A program made the translations under genes and the position numbers. The notes under the pieces are model-generated. The model searched no databases and was not told the DNA's origin. It saw only the letters and a program-made list of their open reading frames with translations. Positions 12,484 to 24,581 of a DNA stretch of 64,000 bases are shown piece after piece. The stretch covers positions 62,001 to 126,000 of the forward strand of contig JACATO010001458.1 of the NCBI GenBank assembly GCA_018389105.1. Direction: 5' to 3'. This DNA is from Nautilus pompilius (lineage: Eukaryota > Mollusca > Cephalopoda > Nautilida > Nautilidae). Positions within the stretch are counted from its first letter, which is position 1; each line of letters opens with the position of its first letter.

Positions 12484-13645
12484 TTATATTAAGTCTTTTA
12501 TATTATAAAAAAAAGGAAGAGAAGGGTGGAAACATCCGTATAAAGACGAAAGTTGAGGGCCAGGCCGGACTCACAAGGTTACTCAAAGAATACAAAGTTA
12601 ACTCAGAATAAATCTTCTCCCCGGTCGTCTTAAGACAAATGATTTTCTCCGCTGGCCGTTTACAGCGCTGTCCACGTGACTTCGAAACCGGCCGCTATAT
12701 CCGGCGGCGACCAGACACGCTTATTCATATCCAGCAGCATTGCTAATCTCAGTCAACCAGCGTGTTTGCCTGAGCTTCTCGGGTTCTAAGAGTTGAAAAA
12801 GAAAAGTTTAATGAGTATATGAAAGTAGGATTTTGCATCAGGAACAAATTGGAGGGATCGACAGCAAAGGGCGACAAACTCGTTGTCGTAGCCGCGTGTC
12901 CGCTTTGACCGCACGACGACCGGATTGGTTCTGTAGTAATCGCAATTTCCGTAGTTATTTTGTGTGGCGGGGTGGGGAAATGTCTTCATTTAGACGAGAC
13001 GCATAGCAACTCTCTTTGACATGGTAAGGTGTCAGCTTAAGCAGACAGATCTCCTGGAAATACTGGTCTAAGTTGAGCTTCTCACGGTAGTCTCAGCTTT
13101 GCCGAGACGACGACAGCAAAACAATAAAATGCGTATAGCATTCTAAAAATAAATAAGTTATGCTCAGGTTTAAAGAATAAAAGTTTTATCATTAAATATG
13201 ATTTCAGATAGTGAAATAATTAATTAGATGAGTTTTTGTGTTGTTTTTTTTTATTATTATTCATGAGAACCAGCTACACTCGTAATTCTGAATGTTTCAA
13301 GACAGAATAAGTTTAAGCGCAGAAGAAAAAATGGCGTCCGGTTGTGTGTACTGAAAGGGTTAATACTCAGCGAAGTTACTCGCATGAATGAACTCAATCT
13401 TTCTCTTTGTTCGCTATTCTGAAATCGCGGTATATACCAATTTAACAAAACAAAGACCATGTATAATGTTAAAACAATGAGACGGGGGATCTACATAACC
13501 CCGCCCTGGGCCTGTATACCGAGGCAGGGAAATTGATCACTCAGCGTAAATCTCCCAAATAAAACTGCTAATTCTGAGAATTATACCGATGAAAGGAGCG
13601 CTCATTTAAAAAAAAAAAAACAGGCAAAAAGTAAAGATAGAGTGG
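12484..13645. other. Non-coding stretch
   Basis: No gene recognised. The short open frames on both strands show no family motif. Confidence 0.5.
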
Positions 13646-13830
13646 TTGGTGGTTCAGCTGATAGCCCACTATACTCCGCAGGTGAAGGACTCGAGTTCGA
13701 ATCCCGGTCGTCTCAGCGTGACGCACGATCTTCCCTGGTTCGCTATTTTCTCGCTTTTTCATCGCCGGCCGCGTGAGTTTTCTCCCTTCTCTCTAAAAAA
13801 TAAAAATGAAGAGCTCTAGTCAGAAGTGCT
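13646..13830 (+). repeat. tRNA-derived SINE-like element
   Basis: The head looks like a degenerate tRNA. A box A-like segment (TGGTTCAGCTG, 13,650-13,660) is followed 33 bases later by a box B-like segment (GTTCGAATCC, 13,695-13,704). The acceptor and T stems do not pair properly, so it is not a functional tRNA gene. About 80 bp downstream is a pyrimidine-rich stretch followed by AAAAATGAAGAGCTCTAG, a tail motif echoed at about 45,900 and 54,688. This arrangement is typical of tRNA-derived SINEs transcribed by RNA polymerase III. The exact ends are not defined. Confidence 0.6.
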
Positions 13831-16745
13831 GACTCCCCCACGTGGCGCAAAACGAGCGATGCTCTTTACCGGATAACTTCGAGGCTATTTTCTCTCGCCA
13901 TGTTTGACTCCAGTGTAGAGACGACATCCCATGATGCAATTCCGAACTAAGTGAACATATGAAACAGTATGGTGGTCGTTAATTATGCCATCAAGGTACA
14001 CCATTCCTTAGAGAGTTTGTAATCCGTCAACGTTATAGCACCATGGTTTCGTTCAAGACGGTTGTCATGGGATGCCCGTAGCTAACCCAAACCCCAGTCC
14101 GTTACTGTATCGTTCCCCAAGACAGCCAGTCCGGCGATCTTCGGAAATTAACGCGCTGTTCTAGCGCAGAGTTCCTCTTAAACCTCAGTCCGTGTTTTTA
14201 AATTAATTGAAAAAAAAAGAAAAAAAAACAAAATTAGTCAGTAACAACAGGGCGTCCACGAATGAAGATTGATTCAGCGAACACGACCATTACTGTGGAA
14301 GGAGCCGGGCTGGGTTGGTAACAAGTGTCTTGTGTCGAGAGGAGGTCGCTATAGACGTGCAAACAGAAACCAAAACAAAAGGACTGATTGGTCCACTACT
14401 AATATTTCGTGCAAACTTATTTTATTTTGTTTTTATCTTGAAGGTTTATTTGCATAACCGATATTTTTATAGAGAGTTAAAGAATATGAATATTAAGAAC
14501 GACCCCAGTTTGTTGCTGCACTAACCACCGCACATTCTTTAAGCTTCTATTCGCTGCGGGACACGTCTGGTTCAGCGCTGCCTCCGACTTTACCAAGCAT
14601 GGAGATTGGAGAGCGCCTCGTTCTGAAGACACTCATCAAGTTGTGTGTGACCGGGATCGAGGAAAGAAGCGAGAGGTAGAAAGTAAACAAATGAAGATTA
14701 TCAATATATAGAGTAATATGATTATTACTACTGCAGAAAGTACAAAGTGGAGGCAGGTAAATCAGTAAGATGCTTGCCGGAAAAAAAAGTCTGTCAATCG
14801 TTGTAACACAAGATCGAAAATAGTAACAGTAATTCTAAGTAATTGTAATTACAGTCGCCTATCTGTGCGTAGACGTGCATATGGAAAACAGGTGCCGAAC
14901 CCTTCGAAGAAAAAGAAATAAGTTAATAATAAAGTTTAATAATCTAATAATTTCACTAAGGTGTCTAACATTAAAGTCAAATCATTAGTAACTTTGTCTT
15001 TCCTATACATTTCATACTTCGCCTATCTCTGCTAGACGTGCAGTAAGACAGTCGCCGAATCCGTCGCGTTAGTCCCGAGGTTACCCTGTTCCATTTCACT
15101 AAGGTCCCCTTAGTCACTCCATAACTTGTCACCCCCTCTCCTCTCTCCTCCCTCCCCTCTCTCTCCTCTCTCTCTCTCTCCTCTCTCGTTCCAATCCGTT
15201 GCTCTTCTTTATCTTTTGATGTGGCCTAAAAGATAAGCAGAGACAGAAGTAAAAACAAACAAACCAGTATAAAACTGTAATAAAGACAGATAATGGTTAA
15301 CCTATCACTGATATGCAAACAGCCCTTTTAAAGAGAAGGGGAAATCAAACAAACATCGCACAACGGCATTCAGACCACAGTCAGCCCCGTTCCTCTGTTT
15401 AGGAGAAAACCAATTTTTAAAAACAAAATGGAATCTTTATCGCCGTGAACAGAAAGTGTCAATAAACACCATCAAGCATCTAATAATTAATTATAGCCTC
15501 CTTACAGGGTGGAAAGTAGAAAAAGTACTCTAACAACAACAAAAAAAAGAAAAAATGTCCGTAGGAAAGGCGTGTATTTGGAGCATTAGCTTATCTCCAT
15601 TGGTGTACACGTGATAGCCTCGGCTCTTTGCTGAACTCAGGTGGCGCTAACGTCGACATCTACACGTGTCTGGAGTTAAGGGGAGATAATTTGTTTATGC
15701 CGCTCACAAGAGACCGACCGAGGAATGTAGCTTCAGAAGTCGCTAACATAAAAACAAAAGGAAATTGAAGCAGCGTTACGGAAGCTGATTTCACCCCCCC
15801 TCCCCATTTTTTCGTCATTCGCCTAAAATAATGTGAAAGAGGGGAGATGCGGGGAGGGGGCACTGGAGAGTACAACGTGCTTGGCGCTAATAGGGTTAAT
15901 CTCTCGCTTCTTCCGCTATTTAAAAAAAAAAAATTAACGATGCGCAGGCCCCGCTTCCTGATCCTCCCATCTTCTACAAGACGCAAATTCCTTCTCATTA
16001 AATACCATTCCTTTTTTTGTTTCTTCTGCACACGCACAACGTTCCAATGTCAGACGTCGGATGATGCTGGTGACGATAACGCCAGGCACGTGGCTGGAGA
16101 AGTGATGGAGAGACGGTACGGCGTCGTCATCCCGCTGGTTACCGGGCTACGGTTGTGTTTTTTCTTTAATTTACCGGTAAGACATAAGTGATAGAAATCT
16201 CCTTCTCTCCCTCTAATCCTCAGCCAGTCCCAACATTTCTTCTCTGCTCTGTCTCTGTATCTCTCACCACATCCATATCCACTGAACCGAGCCTTAAGCC
16301 TGATATTGTTTTCGCCTTTAAAATCTTCCCTCCCCTAACATTTAAATTTCTGCCCTTTAAACAACCGGAATAAACTCCCAGTAATAAAACCAAAACAGAC
16401 TGTTGGACCCCTGGACCATCTTCTAGTTGAGTAATGCCTTCATTCGTTGCAGCTCCTATTATCAACATCAGTTGCCAGACAACCACATCACAGAGTATTT
16501 TCCAAATCATTTGTTTGTATCGCGTCGTGGCTGCAATCATCTCTCGCCCAATCTTGATCAGGGATATTGCTAACCCACCGTTTCCCCACCCCCCCCACGC
16601 CAGCACACAACATAAATGAGACTGTAAACTCACATTTTATTGTCACCATTTTCACTTTACTGCTAATATTGTAGAGAAGCAATGGACAGAACGACCTAAC
16701 CCGGGAAACACAAACTGAGCCTTTGTCGCCTGTCTACGAGTCTGG
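13831..16745. other. Non-coding stretch, unassigned
   Basis: No supported gene. There is a CT-rich run at 15,131-15,190 and a C-rich run near 15,793. The longest open frame (minus strand, 16,220-16,633) has no recognisable domain. Confidence 0.5.
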
Positions 16746-16920
16746 GCGCGCACACACAGACACACCTCTCTCACATACATTCATACACACACACACTTAC
16801 ACAAATCTCTCATACATACATACATACATACACACAACTTCTCACACACACACACGCACACACAAATATCTCACGCACACATACATACTTTGACAAATTT
16901 CTCATGCAGACACTCACATG
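16746..16920. repeat. Degenerate CA/CATA-rich repeat region
   Basis: Clusters of CA dinucleotides and a CATA run (about 16,811-16,832), interspersed with repeated TCTCACA and TCTCATA segments. It is an old, eroded microsatellite. Confidence 0.75.
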
Positions 16921-17440
16921 GAGTTGCACACGAAAGATTTAATATTAATAGAGAAATTCCAAATCTTTTATTTATTTAATATACAAATATCATTAACAGA
17001 TCTGCGACACTTAATTAAAAGTGATTTCCTTTGTGACATAATTGCTGTCTGACAGTTCACCAAGTTGACAGATGTTCAATTTTGTGTTTTCCCCCTTTAT
17101 CCTTTTTATTCCTTATCTTATCTTATATTTCTATTTCTTAGTTATCTTTCCTAGAAGTGTTCATGTTACCTATTTTTTAAGACCAAGATCATGAAAAAAC
17201 ATCAAACTCAAAATAGTGGGAGACCAACGATTTTACTTGCAGCCTGATTTTAAAAGAAGTAGAATAGCAGTTTATTAGGAAGACTGGTCTGAACAAGGAT
17301 CAGTTACCTGGGTTGTTTTCAAATCGGAATGATGCGACCTTTTGAGAAAAAAAAAACACTTAGCCGACTACTTTGTGTAAAACTGACAAAGGGGCAACAG
17401 ATGAAATCATCTGTAGCTTTTGGCAGGTACTTTTCTTTTT

Positions 17441-17740
17441 TTTAATATTCTCCCTCTCTCCCCTCTTCCTCCCCCCTCCTCCCTCTCTCTCTCCTCCCCC
17501 TTTGCTCCTGTTCAGTGTGACCGTATTAGAGGGGTGTGTGTGAGACAGCAGCGGAGCTGGCCGGGGCCCCGACTGTCGAGCCACGCGCGGGCACCCCTGA
17601 GCTCGAAGGGATTCGTTCGACCCTGACCTGACCGCCCGCCCGGCCGGCCCCCAGCCCCGTCTGCTTTCTCCTCCACCACCGCCTGGTTTACCTTCTTGTT
17701 CAGCTGCGTCGTCTCGTCAGTCGAAGTGGCTGCTGAGTTA
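17441..17740 (+). promoter_or_regulatory. CpG-rich promoter-like segment and putative 5' UTR
   Basis: A CT-rich run (17,445-17,510) gives way to about 200 bp rich in CG dinucleotides, ending immediately before the ATG at 17,741. There is no TATA box at an obvious position. The composition shift coincides with the best candidate first exon in this half of the window, so I read it as its promoter and 5' leader. The in-frame codons directly upstream contain no ATG, which makes 17,741 the first Met of that frame. Confidence 0.5.
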
Positions 17741-18007
17741 ATGGAGGACTTTCAAAACCGCGAGCAGAATCCGGCTGTTTACAGCTGGACAGGACACCCA
17801 CCCCACCTTGGGCTGCCCGCAGCCTCTGTGGGAGGAGGGGACAGAACAGCTCTGGCCATAAGTAAACAGCACCGGTCTGTTAAGTCGGAGGAGGATATAG
17901 CTGCATTTCGCTGTAACATGATATTGCCCCATTCCCTCCGGCTCTTGAAGTTTCTCGATGGGGCAGAGCAAACACGAAAGGTAGGCGAGATTGACCATCT
18001 CTGTCGG
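17741..18007 (+). CDS. Candidate first coding exon of an unrecognised gene
   Basis: The frame opens at an ATG and reads 80 codons to a donor at 17,981 (GAAAG then GTAGGC), or 89 codons to a second donor at 18,008 (GTCGG then GTGAGT). Both sites are in phase 0, so the choice would add or drop nine residues. The start is MEDFQNREQNPAVYSW. The later part, around SEEDIAAFRCNMILPHSLRL, is charged and helix-like and lacks low complexity. The exon sits directly downstream of a CpG-rich block. I do not recognise the family. It does not fit as the missing first exon of the downstream acyltransferase: it ends in phase 0, whereas that gene needs phase 1. Chance is possible, but composition, promoter context and two good donors favour a real exon. 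Confidence 0.45.
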
Positions 18008-21000
18008 GTGAGTGCTGGGGTGGGACAGAAGATAAACCCAGCACTAAGAGCGATACCAGGGGTCCGGCGGAAAGTTGGGGTAGTAAATAAACTTGTATTC
18101 GTGTTTTGATTATTTTTGAAAGGTTTCTGCTGTTTGGAGTTGAAAAGGAAGCACGTTGGTTGGTTCTGGGTCATTAGGCATGTTACAGTACAGGCCGCTT
18201 TGTGACAGGTAAACATCAGACACGTAATTGATGATTATTTGATTTGAGGTATCAGGTAAAATGTTTTCTTTGTCTGCTGTTTAGTACCCGGGGACACACT
18301 CTACACAAGCATTTGTGATTTCCCATTTGGTGAACTAGCTCTCTCTCTCTCATTATTGAGAAGTATTCGGGGGCGGAAAACTGTTACTGACTAATTCTGC
18401 TTTAAAATCTTTTTGTCAATTTTACAGAATTAACTCGCAAAGCAGTAATAAAAACGGTGGTGGGGGGGGGTAACACCTGGCTCGCTAATGTGATATATGT
18501 AACACCCCTAAAAAAGAAAGGTCTGCCTTAACAATGAAAATTCTCTGGTTTAGGTTTTGTTTACGGTAATTGTTAAGTATTTAAAGAATGAAAGAATCAA
18601 GTAAAAATAAGCTAACTAATTATTCATTAATAATAATATTACTAATAGTGTTAGCATTTTTTAATTACTTTTACATTTTACTCCTATATGTACAATCTTG
18701 TAAAAAAAAAAAAAACAAAAAACAAACAAACAGACACTCCATATGTATAAGAAGCATTCACGTATTCATCCATAGTACAAATGAAATATGTAGTAATGAT
18801 CAGTAAGTTGTCTGTCTTTGCAAGCACACGCGAATCATGAACCTCTATATAGAATAGATGGATGACAGCTGGTTGACTTACGCGTAGCTATAGAAAGTCT
18901 GTGCAGGAAGTTTTTAAAACTTAGATAAAGCCTCATTTGCCAATTTAATATTTACTGCTTCCACTATCTTGTTTGTCGTTCAGACAACCTCCCCCTCTCT
19001 CTCTGTTTTATTTATCTTTATTTTTTTTTTTGATGCAGCAGAATTGCCTCTGCTTTTATTAACTGTTTTGTTCTAAAGGCTTAGTTGTGTGCACATTATA
19101 CACACAGAGAGAGACAGACCTAAATTTCATGACTAATATATTCATTGTCAGGTCTGTAATTCATGCAGAGTGTATTGTTTAGTGTATTCATTGTATATAT
19201 GAGCATTTAACTTCTCATCTATGCAGACCTGTAGGTTCTTTTTGTTTTGGCTTTTGTATCATTTGATGACTATATTTCTGCAATTTCATTACAGCTACTC
19301 GTTTAGAATAACTTAGCTTTGCACCAGTAGTTTCCAGATGGTGAGGTGTTTTGCTGGTAACTGTGTGACCTTCCTATCTTCATGGCTTCTCTTTTGATCT
19401 TCAGAGAACGACTATATATTTTCATAGGCAGCCCAACTATATTTAGACTGGATTCTATGCTTTTCTGTTGCCTTTACAAAAACCAATAAATGGGTCCAGC
19501 AGTTGAAGGGATTCTAAAAGGGTTTTGTTTCCATAGATGGGGAAAATGCATTAAGCACGACACTGCCAGATTGTAGGAAAACAAATATTAAATAGTAAAT
19601 AGATGAAAATGTTAGTTTACTGTTTCTTAACTTAAACCATACCTGTCGATATGTATAGCCATTGTATTGTAATATAGCAGTTGGGATTTCTCTGCCCATT
19701 GAACAAGGAAGTTATTGTTTGTATGCACTTTGGCGTATTGTTTTGTTATGTGGATGGATTCCTTTGAAAGAAAAATTTAGATTTTAAAAAAAATCTCTTA
19801 AAATTAAAGTCAGTACAACAATTTTTTTTAATTTTGTGTGTATTTATTGATGTTTTTATTGTCTGTCTCTTGTATGTGTGCTCCAGAAATGTAAGATTTA
19901 AAAAAAAAATAATAATGTCCAAAGTTTTAAGTTGTAATCTTAATGCATCTATACATACTACTTAAAAGTGTGTGTATTTGGTATGTTACCATCAAAGATG
20001 GTTCTTGTATGAGAGAATCTGTCCAACATCAGACTTTTTATCAGCAGCACACTGATGTAGGCCCAGTGATGCACCAAACCCTGTTAACTACAAACCAACA
20101 AAAACTCTTCCAGGATTCACCTCTTCAGTATAAACTGCTGAGCTTGTGACAGCTGCTTTAACTTGTTGACCCTGGTGTCACCTTTACAACATGCTGCCAT
20201 TTCATGTTTACTATAACCATGTCACATGACCAGGCGTCATTGAGTTAAAATGGGCCAGAGTTGTTACCTGAAGACAGGTTCATGTCATTTGCCAGCTACA
20301 AAAAAAAAAATAACCAAAGTGGCTTGTAATACATAAATTAAATGAAGGAAAAGAAAACAAAAAGATGTTGACTGATTTGAATCAAAACCTGTTCTAAGCC
20401 ATAGCTATAGATAAACAGAGGTAGTGGGAAGTTTTAACGTCTGTATACTCTGTCTAAAAGGGCTTGTCTAGTCTATACTTTTAAAGCTATTTCAGGCTGA
20501 TACTATACACTTGCTGAAAAGCAAAAAGGTCTATTCACGAATGGCTCTTATAAATCTTCTTGAGCTCTCTCATTTTGTATTATACTTTGTTAGCATCAAG
20601 GCATCTCTTCTAATGTATTCTTTTGCAGAAAAAGGATATTCAGTTGAGCCACCATGAAAAATGTTGGCCAAAGTAGGCAATCAGAATTTTAAAAATCTTT
20701 TTTCCTTTCTTTACAACTTGGATGTTATAATCCATTGCTAAAGATGTCCGTAAATTGTCTTGGAATATTTTCCAAGCTATCGATACCCTTTGCATGATGT
20801 GGTCTCCACTCCTAATGTATTATCTCATCTATGACTGTATATGCTGTTATAGGTGAGGTGATATGCAAGTAAATGTTCTTAGAAGGGTCCCAAACCAGAA
20901 CACACAGATTTTACTATGTAAAGTATGGTAATTGAGGTATCACGTGTATGTGACACTGAAGTTACTAATTTTTTTTTTTTTGTTGCTGTTTTAGCGATTT

Positions 21001-21714
21001 TAAATTGTTTGTTAATAACCCTGCATGTGAAATTGTGTTTAAAGTTATGCATCTGTGCAGTTATGTTCTTGCACTAATAAATAATGACTTAAACGGTTCT
21101 GTTTTTTAATATTCGGTGTGTCTGTTATTTGTTGCTGGTCACTTCAGTGCAGAGGTTGATTCAAACTTTAAGTAGTCCACCCATTTATGCTTTGCTGACT
21201 TTAAATGGCCCTGTACAAATATTTAAAGCCAGATAGATAACAATTCAGTTCCACCTGAAGCGCAGGAAGAAATTGTCCAAATTATTCAATGCTGATTTGA
21301 AAGAATCTACTTTGTAATTTTAAGATAAAATAGTTTTGAGATATTGACAACTGTAATGAAACAATTTCAAATTTACATAAGTTTACAAAACAGTAGAAAA
21401 TGGTTTGCTAAGTGTTGAGTCCACATCAGATTTAAATAAGATTGTCTCATCTTGGATGTTCTGTAGATGGAGATTATCAGTTTTCATGGCAACAGGAAAC
21501 AGAGCCAAGCAAACTGATTCCGAGTGAATTAAAATTAACATTTAAATAAGAGGAATTGAGCCGGTAAATTTTTATTAGGGATGTTCAAATTAAACCCGGA
21601 CAGATACCATTGTGGCTATGCTATTTCACTTACATTTTATTTGAACACCCCCAGTGCACATTGTCAGGGTTCTACATAAACTACTGTTTGATGTAACATC
21701 CAAGGAATTCAGAA
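18008..21714 (+). other. Intron-like non-coding DNA
   Basis: AT-rich DNA with T-rich runs. An open frame at 19,943-20,149 has no recognisable motif. If the exon at 17,741 is real, this is probably its first intron, and further small exons could hide here. Confidence 0.4.
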
Positions 21715-21784
21715 TACGAGGTCTGTTGAAAAAGTATCCGACCTTAGGCTGGGAAAAAAATATGTACTTTGTGGGGTTCATTTG

Positions 21785-23460
21785 CTAAGCCCCTTTGAAG
21801 TAGGCCCCTTGTGCCTCCACACACTTAGCCCAGCGATCTTTCCACTGTTCGAAGCACTCCTGGAATGCTTCCGGATGGCTCTCAGCTCCGCTATTGCACT
21901 CCGCATGATGCCTTATCGGCTCTCAAAGTGGGAGCCTTTCAGTGGCATCTTCATTTCTGGGAACAACCAGAAGTCAGAAGGAGTTGTGTCTGGAGAGTAG
22001 GGAGCCTGGTGAATGAGCGAAATGCTTTTCTTTGCAAGAAACCTTGGATCAGCTGCGACAAATGAGCCGGGGCGTTGTCATGATGCAGCTGCCAGTTTTG
22101 TGAGGCCCACAGATCTGGTCTCTCGCGCCAAACTGTATCACGAAGACGTCGGAGGACTTCCTAATAGTTACAAAGGAGTACTGTTTGTCCTTCTGGTGCG
22201 TATTCGTGATGCACAACGCCTTGGTAATTGAAGAAAACAGTCAGCATCACCTTGATTTTGCTCCGGACCTGACGTGCTTTTTTGGGCCTTGGTGATGTTG
22301 GGTGCTTCCATTGTGATGACTGAGCTTTGGTTTCCATAAAGTTTCTTGTCGTCTTCACACAACCATTGTCCAGCTTTGTTAATGTCAAATACAGTATCTA
22401 ATTTTTTTTAAAATTATTCTTTTGGATATCTTTGATTTTTTTCATATTCTAATATTAGTTTATTAATACGAGCAATGATTGCCTGCTCACTAAATATGGG
22501 AAAACTCATCTTCCATAGATTGCTTAATTCTTCATGAATAATTTTAACTCTCTTTTGGTTTGATTTTTCATTATCAAGTAGTGTATGGTAACATCCTAAA
22601 ACATCTTTTTTTTTAAAGGTAAAATCTTTGAAATTTTCAATTCTTGGCAAATTTCTTTTACGTCTTTTAGTCGTACTTGGCAAATTTTTGGCCCAAATTT
22701 TAGCATTTTTGTCTATTGTATCACTTGACTTAAAATTAGCCTTTAGACTAAACTTTATTATAGGAGTTATGTATCAGTTACGAATAAATTTGTATGAGAA
22801 TGCCAATACATCAATATTTATGAAATTTGTCCTATTAGAGCATAAAATGAAAATTTTTATTTGGCAGCCTGGGGCAACTTTTTTCACACAAATCAAAAAC
22901 AAGCTTTATATTAATGTTTAATATGCAAAAGTTCACCCCATGTCATAGCAGGAATTTTGATATTTAAAAATAAGTTCTGTAGTCATCACCCTACTGTACA
23001 CCCACGTCTCATCTCCAGTAATCACGATATTCTGGAACTCAGGATCTCTCTTGGCAGTATCCAGCAGGTCCTGCGCAACCTCAAGACGAAGTTGTTGTTG
23101 TTCCTGAGAAAGCAGCTTGGGCACAGCGCAAGCCCAAATCCTCCTTTAAAATTGCATGTGCAGAATCTTTACTGATCCCAACCTCATCATCAATTTCCTG
23201 CACCATTAAACGATGATCCTCCAATATCAAGGTCCGCACTTTCTCGATCACAACTGTATTGTGGCTTGTTGACGGCCTCCCGGAATGCTGGTCACACTCC
23301 ACCGATGTGCAGCCGTCTTTGAACCTGTTGTACCATTCTTTTATTTTGGTAACACCCATGGCATTGTCACCTGTTGAATTTTGCAAATTGTTTCCGCTTG
23401 GGTATCTCCAAGCTTTTGGCAAAACTTGATGCAAGATCGTTGCTCCACATGTTCTGTCAT
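21785..23460 (-). pseudogene. Mariner transposase pseudogene
   Basis: Minus-strand reading from a Met at 23,460 gives the two helix-turn-helix regions (GVTKIKEWYNRFKDG, then SGRPSTSHNT and EVGISKDSAHAIL). The first catalytic Asp follows in ITGDETWVY (about 23,000). After a foreign insertion come SSQWKHPTSP and PEGQTV, then the second Asp in HHDNAPAHLSQLIQGF (about 22,090) and the third in SPDTTPSDFWLFP. The spacing fits DD34D mariners, which cut and paste DNA in the nucleus. Several frameshifts and the insertion make it non-functional. Its terminal stop codon is at 21,785-21,787. Confidence 0.92.
22322..22980 (-). mobile_element. Foreign insertion inside the mariner, with a protein fragment
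   Basis: About 0.65 kb of AT-rich DNA interrupts the mariner transposase between GDETWVY and SSQWKHPT. On the minus strand it encodes an open stretch (from 22,683) containing LPRIENFKDFTF, HEELSNLW and FPIFSEQAIIARINKLIL. After a break it continues as FDINKAGQWLCEDDKKLYGN near 22,335-22,395. It looks like part of a protein from another mobile element, but I cannot name the family. Nine-base inverted copies of GTGATGACT flank it (22,313-22,321 and 22,981-22,989), one of which belongs to the mariner itself. The exact ends are uncertain by some 15 bp. Confidence 0.7.
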
Positions 23461-23666
23461 CACGGACAAAATGAAAATGCGACGACTAAGTAGTACAGCA
23501 CCTCACACGCTGGCTGCCTGACAGTGACTGACGCATCCAGCAAACCCGCCAAAAATAACGCATGCGTGTGAAGGCATGTGGCTACACTATGTATACTTTT
23601 GCCTCCCTAACGTCATTACTTCCCACGGGGAAAAAATAAAGTCGGATACTTTTTCGACAGACCTCA

Positions 23667-24343
23667 TATATTATCATTTCGTTTAAAGGTTACATTTATA
23701 TTAAAACTGTATGGTAACTAAATGAAGTCTTGTAAATCCATTTAAATGTTTTTGGTTCTGGGTTTTACGATAAACAGTGCATTCCACTTAAGTTGAAAAC
23801 AATTAATATGAAATCATGTTTATTACAAATGTGTGAAATCTTTTGTTTCCCAAGGAGAAAAAAAGCTAATACAAAATGATGCATATGACAAACTGTTTTT
23901 GAGCCCCACCACTACCGAATGTGTCCACAACTTTAATACTAAATGGTCAACTTCATAGATTGGCCATTGTTGGGGGCAGGTTGTCAGCTGCATTGAATTG
24001 TCATCCCTCATGCGTGTTTTGTGAGCATTTGGAGTAGATCTATTCATTAATTGTCCAGATGATTACTTGAAATTAGTTTGCTGTGGAATCAGCTTGTTGA
24101 AATGCAAACACAACTTCTCTTGAATCCATAACAAACCTGATAGCGGAAACTGATGCCGGAAAAGTGACTAAGACTTAAATCTGGCAGAAGTAAGACATTG
24201 TAAATTCAACGGAATTAATATTTCTCAAAAACCTAGAGAAGATTGTCGAAACTTTAAATTTCTTTGCATTCCACCCCCCCACCTTTGAAAGGAAGGAGAA
24301 AAGGCCAGCGGAAATGACTCCCTGATTCTATCTCTCTCGCTTG
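23667..24343. other. Non-coding stretch between the mariner and the exon-like frame
   Basis: AT-rich DNA. A minus-strand open frame (23,823-24,047) shows no motif and is treated as chance. Confidence 0.5.
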
Positions 24344-24511
24344 AGGGCAGTGACCAACCCCACATTGGGACACATCTTGACTGAGAAAACCCCTGACGAC
24401 ATGAAAGAACTGGGAGTTACTGACTTTACCCCTGGTTCATGGTGGCTTGAGTTATTCAGACTTCACAAAGAAATAGTAGTGAAGCAGCATCTGCATCAGC
24501 GACTGCTGTGA
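24344..24511 (+). CDS. Terminal-exon-like open stretch, unrecognised protein
   Basis: This frame is open for 55 codons before TGA at 24,509. It follows a pyrimidine-rich stretch with AG dinucleotides at 24,344-24,345 and 24,349-24,350 that could act as acceptors. The reading contains NPTLGHILTEKTPDDMKELG, VTDFTPGSWWLELF and HKEIVVKQHLHQRLL, which has balanced, protein-like composition. A canonical AATAAA lies 71 bases after the stop. This is what the last exon of a plus-strand gene looks like. It could belong with the exon at 17,741, but the two do not join in phase directly, so at least one intermediate exon would be needed. I do not recognise the family. Confidence 0.33.
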   Translation, partial: RAVTNPTLGHILTEKTPDDMKELGVTDFTPGSWWLELFRLHKEIVVKQHLHQRLL

Positions 24512-24581
24512 TAGGCTGGAGATTGACTCTCTTTACTATAGGCCTTGGGAATGTTTTCAATGTGTTTTAGTTTGTATTGTT

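Larger units (their letters stand above)
21717..23666 (-). mobile_element. Mariner (DD34D) element, broken, with nested insertion
   Basis: Terminal inverted repeats pair GAGGTCTGTTGAAAAAGTAT at the left end with its near-perfect reverse complement at the right (one mismatch in 25). TA lies outside both ends (21,715 and 23,667), the target duplication of Tc1/mariner elements. At 1950 bp it is longer than the usual 1.3 kb of mariners because some 0.65 kb has been inserted. The transposase on the minus strand is broken. The element lies in otherwise non-coding, possibly intronic, DNA. Confidence 0.93.

Noticed and set aside
13646..13720. Functional tRNA gene
   Set aside because: Box A and B are present, but the acceptor and T stems do not pair, so it is better explained as a SINE head.
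16220..16633. Minus-strand frame of 137 codons
   Set aside because: No recognisable domain and no splice or promoter context; a competing frame exists on the plus strand over part of it.
17741..17980. Missing first exon of the LPCAT3-like gene
   Set aside because: It ends in phase 0 at both donors, while exon 2 needs a phase-1 end with G; the faint likeness of LPHSLRLLKFLDG to the family N-terminus cannot be spliced in.
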